A DNA stretch of 7,882 nucleotides, taken from the NCBI GenBank assembly GCA_947478315.1, contig CANJWF010000049.1, positions 1-7,882 of the forward strand, in the 5' to 3' direction. The translations under genes and the position numbers were made by a program. This stretch comes from Sphingobacteriaceae bacterium. Lineage in GTDB: Bacteria; Bacteroidota; Bacteroidia; Sphingobacteriales; Sphingobacteriaceae. This document shows, piece by piece, positions 1-6,348 of the stretch (position 1 is the stretch's first letter; every line of letters begins with the position of its first letter). The notes beneath the pieces are model-generated. The model worked only from the letters and a program-made list of their open reading frames with translations. It was not told where the DNA came from and did no database searches.

Positions 1-519
1 CATTCAGATTTTGTACCCAATGCCCCTTTAGTTGGAAAAAATGGAGAAACTAATGAATCGTATAAAAACAAACTCAAAACCCTCATTTTCGCTCCTGGAA
101 AGCCCATTAAAGGACTTCCTATTGTGGGAAGTAAAACAGAGATTTTTTCAGAAGATTTAAAAGACGATTACAATTATAAATTTTACAGCGGAACGTACTT
201 AGATTCTATTCCTGTATACCGATTCAAATGCACCATCAAACCCGAACTATCAGCATGGACAAAGAGTGGGCTCATAATTCACGAACTTACAACCATCTTC
301 GATAAACGAAATTTTCAAATTTTAGGTCGATATATAGACATGAAATACAGCAACCTTTTATTCGATTTCGATGTGCAAATGAACATAGAATTGGCTTATT
401 TCGGAGAAGATTTATTGCCGATTAAAATCAGTTATCAAGGAACATGGGACATCCCTTTCAAAAAAGAAGAACGCGCAAGTTTTCTAGTGCTGCATAAGAA
501 TTATAAAAAAGAGAAATAG
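1..519 (+). CDS. C-terminal part of a protein of unknown function (5' end outside window)
   Basis: The frame is open from base 1 to a TAG stop at 517-519 and gives 172 codons. A GTG at 124 could serve as a start, but the 41 codons before it are also open and read like ordinary protein (for example SDFVPNAPLVGKNGE), so I treat the gene as truncated at its 5' end. The visible part has no membrane helix. It alternates hydrophobic and charged residues in a way that suggests beta strands, with conserved-looking stretches such as YRFKCTIKPELSAWTK, LLFDFDVQMNIELAYFGE and the tail YQGTWDIPFKKEERASF. I have an impression that this pattern recurs in uncharacterised, probably exported, Bacteroidota proteins, but I cannot name the family and assign no function. 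The neighbouring gene is convergent, so the two are not in one operon. The existence of the CDS is well supported; its role is unknown. Confidence 0.8.
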   Translation, partial: HSDFVPNAPLVGKNGETNESYKNKLKTLIFAPGKPIKGLPIVGSKTEIFSEDLKDDYNYKFYSGTYLDSIPVYRFKCTIKPELSAWTKSGLIIHELTTIFDKRNFQILGRYIDMKYSNLLFDFDVQMNIELAYFGEDLLPIKISYQGTWDIPFKKEERASFLVLHKNYKKEK

Positions 520-548
520 CTAACGGACCTACATATATTCCGGTAGCT
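518..548 (-). terminator. Imperfect hairpin, possible terminator of the minus-strand lipoprotein gene
   Basis: AGCTAACGG (518-526) pairs with CCGGTAGCT (540-548): eight of nine pairs, one A-G mismatch, and a 13-base loop. Read on the minus strand, the stem is followed a few bases later by a T-rich run (CTCTTTTTT, about 504-512), which suits an intrinsic terminator for the gene ending at 573. On the plus strand no T run follows. The T run is not directly adjacent to the stem, so this is a tentative call. Confidence 0.35.
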
Positions 549-553
549 ATAAA

Positions 554-568
554 TCTCACTTAGTGAGA
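554..568 (-). terminator. Small perfect hairpin just after the lipoprotein stop codon
   Basis: TCTCACT / AGTGAGA is a perfect inverted repeat around a single central T, giving in practice a six-pair stem with a three-base loop. It starts four bases beyond the minus-strand TAA stop. On the minus strand it is followed by TTTATAG, a poor T tract. It may act together with the hairpin at 518-548 as a double terminator between convergent genes, or it may simply protect the mRNA 3' end. Confidence 0.35.
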
Positions 569-572
569 ATAT

Positions 573-2162
573 TTATTCGGCAGTGAAAGTACCTGTTTCT
601 GTGCTTGATTCATTGACATAGTCAATTTTCAGATTACCTGTCTGTTGACTTTGTTGTAAATTGTAACTTCTGTCCTTGTAAAGAAGAAATTTACCATTAA
701 ATGTCCCATCACTATTTTTAACGGCATCAAAAGTATAATCAAAGCTACCAAGAGCTCCATTGAATGATAAACCCTTAAATCCATAGGTAACCAAAGCATC
801 TTTTTTGAGGTACAAGTAATCACCATTTCTTTCAACTATTTGAGAATAAAACTCATCTTCACTTAACAGTACATACGTTCCGTCTCTTTTACGTACCTGC
901 ATTCCTGCAAGCTGAGTGCCTTGCGTTCCAGACTGTGTAGGCGGCAACCACGATTTCTTATATAAAGGTATCGTCGTATTATTTAAAGAAGATTTAACAG
1001 AATAACTTTTGACACCAGTTGCAGTCACACCTTCCACTATATTGCCGCTAGAAAATGTCATCGTCACTTCGGTTACTGGAGAGTAGAAACCAAATGTTCC
1101 GTTGCTATAATATTGTGTTTTGGTTTCAGAAGCCTTTGTAGTAGTGAATGAAAAAGATTTTTCATCGCTCGAGATAACTATAACAACTTTCATCGCTTTG
1201 TCCCAAGAATCATTTGGGTTATCTTTAATTAAAACAGCAGTTTGCGTATTGTCGGTCCATTTCCATTCACTGGAGCTCCCACTTAAATACGCCGTTCCAT
1301 TGGGCATTACCTTTGTTTGATAAAAAGTACCATACTTACTTATCACTAACTTTTCTACGGAACCATCATCGGTGTTATTGTTGTAACTATAATTACCATC
1401 ATTAAACTCAACTTTATTTTCTAAAAATGTGTAAGTAGGCGGATTGTTATTGTAAATTTTAGATGTAGTTACATAATAACCACCTTGTGAACTCTTTTTA
1501 TCCATAAGCCATGTTTTTGCAAATTTTGCAGTATTGTTAGCACCTGTTGAACTTACAGATGGAACGGGAGCGGGCTTCGCTATAGGCTGTTGAACGAATA
1601 ATCCCGCAGGATCTTTGGCAATATTTTTAAAACTAAACGATAAATTACCATCGGCATCTGTTTTTAGGCTCGAAAGTTTAAAAATAGGAATAAACGTATT
1701 ATTGGTACCCGTAACATTATTTAATACCATTATGACCCCCAAATTAGGATCAGTTTCTGCTGTACAAATACCTTGGAAAGTAGTAAAAGATCCATCCACG
1801 TTCGCGAAAGAAATCCAAAAATATCCCTTGGAGTTAAACTCTACCCATTGTAACGTATTAACGTCATAATCTTTGGGATCTGTAGATGCCATTTTTCCTA
1901 CTGACAAATTACGGAAAGAACCCAACGGAGCAACCCCAGAAGTACGTATAGTCCATCGTTTTGCCATTGCAGGAGCAACTGAAATCACTGTATTAGAAGA
2001 ACTATTAGCAGGAATCACCAACAGTTCTTTGGCTGTTTGATTGGGGACAACCGGATCTGCATTAGTTACAGTGGGTGTCGTTGCAGTTTCTTTTTTACAA
2101 GAATTTAAACCGAATGTGACTAACACTATCGAGAAGACACCGAGAAGAAGTTTTCTTTTCAT
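573..2162 (-). CDS. Predicted lipoprotein of unknown function, 529 aa
   Basis: The product begins with a type II signal peptide: basic MKRK, a hydrophobic core at residues 5-19, then the lipobox LNSC with the lipidated cysteine at residue 22, followed by KKE and a Thr/Pro-rich tether (about 25-42). It is therefore predicted to be exported and lipid-anchored, most likely in the outer membrane. Whether it is surface-exposed cannot be read from CKKE with confidence. The mature part looks all-beta. A first domain spans about residues 45-190. A Pro/Ser/Asn-rich linker (about 193-212, with KPAPVPS) follows. A second region begins at AKTWLMDK (216-222) and runs to about 395, with strands that look lipocalin-like. 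A C-terminal region follows to residue 529. No catalytic motif is visible. The protein is rich in Asn, Ser and Thr, as is common for secreted Bacteroidota proteins. The ATG start at 2162 is chosen because it places the signal peptide at the very N-terminus. The exporter gene ends 156 bases upstream on the same strand, so co-transcription is possible but not shown. Existence is well supported; function is unknown. Confidence 0.85.
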   Translation of the reverse strand: MKRKLLLGVFSIVLVTFGLNSCKKETATTPTVTNADPVVPNQTAKELLVIPANSSSNTVISVAPAMAKRWTIRTSGVAPLGSFRNLSVGKMASTDPKDYDVNTLQWVEFNSKGYFWISFANVDGSFTTFQGICTAETDPNLGVIMVLNNVTGTNNTFIPIFKLSSLKTDADGNLSFSFKNIAKDPAGLFVQQPIAKPAPVPSVSSTGANNTAKFAKTWLMDKKSSQGGYYVTTSKIYNNNPPTYTFLENKVEFNDGNYSYNNNTDDGSVEKLVISKYGTFYQTKVMPNGTAYLSGSSSEWKWTDNTQTAVLIKDNPNDSWDKAMKVVIVISSDEKSFSFTTTKASETKTQYYSNGTFGFYSPVTEVTMTFSSGNIVEGVTATGVKSYSVKSSLNNTTIPLYKKSWLPPTQSGTQGTQLAGMQVRKRDGTYVLLSEDEFYSQIVERNGDYLYLKKDALVTYGFKGLSFNGALGSFDYTFDAVKNSDGTFNGKFLLYKDRSYNLQQSQQTGNLKIDYVNESSTETGTFTAE

Positions 2163-2318
2163 ACCTAAATTATTAAATTTTAACGAACTCTGTTGTAGTT
2201 GAATTATTCTTGGATAAACTATCTCATATTTTTCAGAAAAAAATTTACAAGTATTTGAAAATCATATATCTTTAAGACCAAAGCGTTAATTTTCGTAAGC
2301 CTAACTCTTCAACTCTTT

Positions 2319-4139
2319 TCAAAAATTCTGCATCTGAATCAATTTGTAATACAACCCTTCCTGCAACATCAACTCTTGATGCGTACCCTGTTCTACAATA
2401 CGCCCTTTATCAATAACCGCAATATTATCTGCATTTTGAATAGTACTCAACCGATGCGCTATTACCAATACGGTTCTATTACTCATCAAATTATTCAATG
2501 CTTGTTGTACCAATTTTTCAGATTCAGTATCTAAAGCAGAAGTAGCCTCGTCTAACAACAATATTGCAGGATTAGCTAAAACAGCTCGAGCAATGCAAAT
2601 TCTTTGTCGCTGTCCACCCGATAACTTCACACCCCTATCGCCTATATTGGTCTGATAACCTTTCTCCGTATCAACAATAAACTGATGCGCATTGGCAACC
2701 TTTGCTGCATGTTCAACCTCCTCTTTAGTAACATGCAAACGTCCAAACACAATGTTATTGTAAATAGTATCGTTAAACAAAATAGATTCTTGGTTAACAG
2801 TACCCATAAAACTACGCACAGACTCCATCGTATAGGTTTTCATGTCTATGCCATCAATCAACAAACGTCCATCACTAGGTTCGATAAATCGAGGTAAAAT
2901 ATCCATTAAAGTAGATTTACCACCACCAGAAGAGCCTACTAGGGCAATTGTTTTACCCTTGGGAATCGTCAAGTTAACATCTTTTAACACAACATTATCG
3001 CCATATTTAAACGAAACATGTGCCAACTCAATAGAACTATTAAATTGCTTTAACTCCTGTGCATCGGGTCGATTTTGAATTTCGGCTTGCGTATCAATCA
3101 ATGCCAACACACGTTCACCAGCAGCCAATCCTTGATGTAAATTACTAAAAGCATCCGTCATGGCTTTAGCAGGACGCATTACCTGTGAAAATAAAGCAAT
3201 AAAACCAATAAATGCTTGAGGAGAAATTTCGGATGACAATACCATAGCACCCCCTTTCAACAAAATAACCGCCACCATACACACACCTAAAAATTCAGAA
3301 GTAGGTGCTCCCAATTGCTGCCTAGCAACCATTTTACGGTTAATTTCGGAGTAATGCTCATTCTCCTTGTTAAATCTGTTGGTAATAAAATGAACCGCAT
3401 TAAAGGCTTTAATAATTTTTATGCCCGTTAAAGCCTCATCTAAATAACTAATCATGGTACCATAAGCAACGTGAGACGCTGCTGCCTGCGTTTTCAATTT
3501 TTTAACGATACGAGCAATGACAAAACCCGACACAGGAACTACCAACAAGGAAAAAACCGTCAGCTTAGCAGAAATAGTAAACAAAAAAGCGAAATAAACT
3601 AAAATTTGAAAAGGCTCCTTAAAAATAATTTGCAACGTACTCGTAATCGAAAACTGAACCACTTGCACATCCGACGATATTTTAGAAATAATATCACCCT
3701 TACGCTCATTGTTAAAATAGCCAATATGTAAATTCATCACATTAGAAAAAACCGCCTTGCGCAAATTCAACAACGTATATATGCGCAAGTTTTCAATAAT
3801 TCTCTGCGACCAATATCTAAACAAATTAGACAGAAAAACAGAAATGATAATAACCGTACAGATATACTGTAAAGCACCCATTTTACCATTAGTAGCCTCT
3901 ACCGCATGCAAGTAATAATAAAACAGTTGTTGAAAATACGAAGCAGTCCAAGCGAATTGAGGTTTAACCAATTCGACCACTGCTGTTTGATGTTCAATAA
4001 ATAACGATTGCAATAACGGAACCACCAAGGCAATATTCAGCGTATTAAAAAACACACTTAACAAAGTAACGGGAATATAAGGTAACGCAAACTTTTCTAT
4101 AGGTTTGGCGTAGGACAATAATCGAAAAAAAGTCTTCAA
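2319..4139 (-). CDS. MsbA-type ABC exporter, fused membrane and ATPase domains
   Basis: This is a complete 606-residue half-transporter that should work as a homodimer in the inner membrane, using ATP to export a hydrophobic substrate. The N-terminal half (about 15-335) carries the transmembrane domain, with hydrophobic segments near 20-45, 90-108, 170-210 and 284-316, and the coupling sequence ISKISSDVQVVQ (151-162). The ATPase domain has an A-loop Tyr379, Walker A GSSGGGKST (402-410, Lys408), Q-loop Gln450, the signature LSGGQ (506-510), Walker B ILLLDE (526-531, Asp530 and catalytic Glu531), the D-loop SALD (534-537) and the switch His562. All ATPase residues are intact. The start is TTG at 4139: no in-frame ATG lies between it and the upstream stop TAA at 4152-4154, and the encoded (M)KTFFRLLSYAKP is a natural N-terminus for this family. 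The family includes the lipid A flippase MsbA, but many Bacteroidota carry several such paralogues, so the substrate (lipid A core, another lipid, or a drug) is undetermined and I give no symbol. The stop is TGA at 2319-2321. Confidence 0.95.
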   Translation of the reverse strand: MKTFFRLLSYAKPIEKFALPYIPVTLLSVFFNTLNIALVVPLLQSLFIEHQTAVVELVKPQFAWTASYFQQLFYYYLHAVEATNGKMGALQYICTVIIISVFLSNLFRYWSQRIIENLRIYTLLNLRKAVFSNVMNLHIGYFNNERKGDIISKISSDVQVVQFSITSTLQIIFKEPFQILVYFAFLFTISAKLTVFSLLVVPVSGFVIARIVKKLKTQAAASHVAYGTMISYLDEALTGIKIIKAFNAVHFITNRFNKENEHYSEINRKMVARQQLGAPTSEFLGVCMVAVILLKGGAMVLSSEISPQAFIGFIALFSQVMRPAKAMTDAFSNLHQGLAAGERVLALIDTQAEIQNRPDAQELKQFNSSIELAHVSFKYGDNVVLKDVNLTIPKGKTIALVGSSGGGKSTLMDILPRFIEPSDGRLLIDGIDMKTYTMESVRSFMGTVNQESILFNDTIYNNIVFGRLHVTKEEVEHAAKVANAHQFIVDTEKGYQTNIGDRGVKLSGGQRQRICIARAVLANPAILLLDEATSALDTESEKLVQQALNNLMSNRTVLVIAHRLSTIQNADNIAVIDKGRIVEQGTHQELMLQEGLYYKLIQMQNF

Positions 4140-4182
4140 AACAATTTGTAATTAACCGTTAATAAAAAAATTCAGCAAGCAC

Positions 4183-4190
4183 CAAAAGTA
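4183..4190 (-). promoter_or_regulatory. Bacteroidota -7 promoter box for the ABC exporter
   Basis: On the minus strand this reads TACTTTTG, a perfect match to the TAnnTTTG element recognised by the primary sigma factor of Bacteroidota. It would place transcription start roughly 35-40 bases before the TTG start at 4139, a normal leader length. The upstream -33 TTTG element is not convincing: the best candidate at suitable spacing, AATG, matches two of four bases. I rate this likely on position and the -7 match. Confidence 0.5.
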
Positions 4191-4434
4191 CATATTTTTC
4201 ATCCCCTACATTGCCTAAGAAATAGAAAAGGATGCTACTTGACTTATTGATGTTTAATAGCATTTATCAAAGTTTTTAAGTAAGGTTCAATTATCGAGTT
4301 TTACCTACGTAAAAAAATTCCCTTCAAATCAGACTACCTAAAAATTTATCCGTTTCAATAATGCGTACTCATACATCTTGCTACAATAACCTCATAAATT
4401 AAACAGAAGGCACCTAAATATGACAGGCAATTTT

Positions 4435-4442
4435 TAACTTCG
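4435..4442 (+). promoter_or_regulatory. Weak candidate -7 box for recN
   Basis: TAACTTCG matches TAnnTTTG with one change and lies about 67 bases before the recN ATG. No TTTG is seen at the right distance upstream. It is the best candidate I found on this strand, but it could well be chance in AT-rich DNA. Confidence 0.22.
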
Positions 4443-4508
4443 CATACACAATCAACGTTAGCGTACCCACTATTATACACCCTTTTTAGGCTTTAGCACC
4501 ATCGAATT

Positions 4509-6179
4509 ATGATTCAGCGACTTTGCATTCAAAACTATGCTTTAATAGACAATTTAGACCTCGTCTTAGAAGACGAACTAAACATCCTAACAGGCGAAAC
4601 CGGTGCAGGAAAATCTATCATTATGGGTGCACTCAACCTCATCTTAGGACAACGGGCAGAGAGCAAATATTTCTTCAACCAACAAAAAAAATGCATCATA
4701 GAAGGGCATTTCATAATCGGAAACTACCATTTACAAGATTTCTTTCTTCAAAACGACTTAGATTATGAACAACATACCTGTATTCGTAGAGAAATAACCA
4801 TAGACGGAAAATCTAGAGCTTTTATCAATGATACACCCGTAACCCTAGCCGTTTTAAAAGAACTCGGCGAACAATTAATAGACATCCACTCTCAACACGC
4901 CACCCAACAAATCAACAACCGAAATTTTCAATTATCTATTCTCGACATCATCGCCGAACAACAACCTCTCGTAAACACCTATCAACAAACCTATCAACAC
5001 TTCAAAGACCTGTGCCAGCAAAGACAAGAAGCACAAGAAGAGCTCTCTAAAGCCACCACAGAGCAAGATTTTATCCAATTTCAATTAACCGAATTACAAG
5101 AAGCACAGCTAACGCCCGATGAGCAAACAACCTTAGAAGAAGAGCAAAAACGCCTAAGCCATGCCGAACAGATAAAAGTAAACCTACTCAACATCGAAAA
5201 TTTATTTTCAGAAACAGAAAATTCAATCCTATCGCAACTAAAAACAGCGCTTTCATTACTACACCATACCAGCCGATACAGCACCGCAAGTACCCCCATT
5301 GCAACACGATTAGAAAGCTGTTTAATAGAACTTAAAGACATTCAAACAGAAGTTGAATCGCTACAAAACAACACCCACATCAATGAGGAACGACTCGCAC
5401 ACATTAACGACCGCCTCAGCCTCATTTATCAACTACAACAAAAACACCGCCTACAATCCATCGAAGAACTATTAGCCCTACAACAGCAACTCAGTAACCA
5501 ACAAAACCAACACGAGCATTTAGCCGCAAAAATCCGACAATTAGATATATCCATCGAAAAAACAACACAACAACTCTACGAACTAGCCACCACCATTAGC
5601 AAAAACCGCGAGCGTGCAATTCCTATCATAGAAAGCGACCTACGCAATTTATTTGTTGCCGTTAACATGCCCGATGCCGTTCTAAAAATTGAAAACAACA
5701 CAGCGGCATTAACCAAAGAAACGCTCAACATCAACGGCATAGACCACATCAACTTTTTGTTTAGTGCCAATAAAGGTCAACAAGCACTACCTATCCATAA
5801 AGTAGCATCCGGTGGAGAACTTTCTCGACTCATGCTGGCCATTAAATACATCATTGCCAAGCAAACAGCACTACCCACCATCATTTTCGATGAAATAGAC
5901 ACAGGCATTTCGGGCGAGGCAGCTGTAAAAGTGGGCAATGTAATAGCCGAAATGAGCCATTTTATGCAAGTAATTGCCATTACCCATCTACCTCAAATTG
6001 CATCAAAAGGGCATGCGCACTACTACGTTTACAAAGAAACCGCCAATGAGCAAACCATATCTAACATTGCCAAGCTCAACCCACAACAACGCATCACCGA
6101 AATAGCAACCATGCTCAGCGGACACAATCCAAACGAATACGCCTTGCAACATGCCACAGAACTGTTGAACAAAGCGTAA
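4509..6179 (+). CDS. recN: DNA repair protein RecN
   Basis: RecN is an SMC-like ATPase of the cytoplasm that acts at DNA double-strand breaks, holding broken DNA and supporting RecA-dependent recombination. The 556 residues match the usual family length of about 550, so the gene is complete. The N-terminal half-site has the RecN-typical start (IQNYALIDNLDL) and Walker A GETGAGKS (29-36, Lys35), followed by RREITIDGKSRAFIND (93-108) and the Q-loop region IDIHSQH (124-130). Residues of about 155-370 are Glu/Gln/Leu-rich and should form the antiparallel coiled coil. The C-terminal half-site has the signature ASGGELSR (433-440), Walker B TIIFDEIDTGISG (457-469, Asp461 and Glu462) and the switch motif ITHLPQIAS (491-499, His493). 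The ATG at 4509 is chosen because the conserved N-terminus follows at once. No Shine-Dalgarno sequence is seen, as usual in Bacteroidota. The coding strand is unusually C-rich. It is preceded by a divergent exporter gene, so it heads its own transcript. No SOS box is evident to me in the upstream region. Confidence 0.97.
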   Translation: MIQRLCIQNYALIDNLDLVLEDELNILTGETGAGKSIIMGALNLILGQRAESKYFFNQQKKCIIEGHFIIGNYHLQDFFLQNDLDYEQHTCIRREITIDGKSRAFINDTPVTLAVLKELGEQLIDIHSQHATQQINNRNFQLSILDIIAEQQPLVNTYQQTYQHFKDLCQQRQEAQEELSKATTEQDFIQFQLTELQEAQLTPDEQTTLEEEQKRLSHAEQIKVNLLNIENLFSETENSILSQLKTALSLLHHTSRYSTASTPIATRLESCLIELKDIQTEVESLQNNTHINEERLAHINDRLSLIYQLQQKHRLQSIEELLALQQQLSNQQNQHEHLAAKIRQLDISIEKTTQQLYELATTISKNRERAIPIIESDLRNLFVAVNMPDAVLKIENNTAALTKETLNINGIDHINFLFSANKGQQALPIHKVASGGELSRLMLAIKYIIAKQTALPTIIFDEIDTGISGEAAVKVGNVIAEMSHFMQVIAITHLPQIASKGHAHYYVYKETANEQTISNIAKLNPQQRITEIATMLSGHNPNEYALQHATELLNKA

Positions 6180-6237
6180 AAGTTATGCAAAAGTTTATAG
6201 TACAGTATGCATATATTGGGGAGTTAGAGGTGTTTTT

Positions 6238-6348
6238 ATGACAACTATAACATACAATGAAACACCCATGAGCACTATCCTCACAAAGGGGCATGATTAC
6301 TGCTATCTGGGTTCTTCATCACCACTAAAAAACAAATTAAACAGATGA
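6238..6348 (+). CDS. Possible 36-residue ORF overlapping the start of the ATPase-TOPRIM gene
   Basis: ATG at 6238 opens a 36-codon frame (MTTITYNETPMSTILTKGHD..., ending SSSPLKNKLNR) that stops at TGA 6346-6348. The TGA shares two bases with the ATG of the next gene, forming ATGA, the arrangement typical of translational coupling. The peptide has no signal sequence, membrane helix or motif I recognise. Against it: it is short, overlaps of this kind arise by chance, and there is no ribosome binding evidence. It could be a leader peptide, the start of a small accessory protein, or the remnant of a gene cut by an insertion. Confidence 0.25.
   Translation: MTTITYNETPMSTILTKGHDYCYLGSSSPLKNKLNR

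Larger units (their letters stand above)
4140..4508. other. Divergent intergenic region between the exporter and recN (369 bp)
   Basis: I find no coding sequence here; the only ATG-led frames are very short, for example 13 codons beginning in the ATAATGCG stretch near 4360. It should hold the promoters of both divergent genes. The exporter side has a clear TAnnTTTG box (4183-4190). The recN side has only a weaker TAACTTCG (4435-4442). I see no tRNA, no strong hairpin and no repeat array. The length is generous for two simple promoters, but nothing specific explains the middle part (about 4200-4430). Confidence 0.6.

Noticed and set aside
629..835. Minus-strand frame of 68 codons inside the lipoprotein gene
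   Set aside because: It is an alternative frame of the much longer lipoprotein, with no motif and no independent start signal.
1120..1869. Plus-strand frames at 1120-1320 and 1615-1869
   Set aside because: Antisense shadows of the lipoprotein gene without recognisable features.
2303..2319. Tandem AACTCTTC/AACTCTTT just after the exporter stop
   Set aside because: Only two short copies, overlapping the gene end; no hairpin or T tract makes it a terminator.
2685..3078. Plus-strand frames at 2685-2897 and 2842-3078
   Set aside because: Antisense to the highly conserved ATPase domain of the exporter, so their openness is a by-product of that coding sequence.
4523..5980. Other-frame ORFs within recN (4523-4768 plus; 5081-5341, 5576-5770 and 5777-5980 minus)
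   Set aside because: All lie inside a complete, unmistakable recN. The first is rich in Arg and His only because of frame-shifted reading.
6206..6213. Palindrome TATGCATA and nearby repeat of TATGCA (6184-6189)
   Set aside because: Too short to distinguish from chance; no flanking dyad extends it, and there is no sign of an attachment site or target duplication.
6212..6219. TATATTGG as a -7 promoter box for the nuclease gene
   Set aside because: One mismatch to TAnnTTTG with no TTTG at suitable spacing upstream, in AT-rich DNA where such matches are common.
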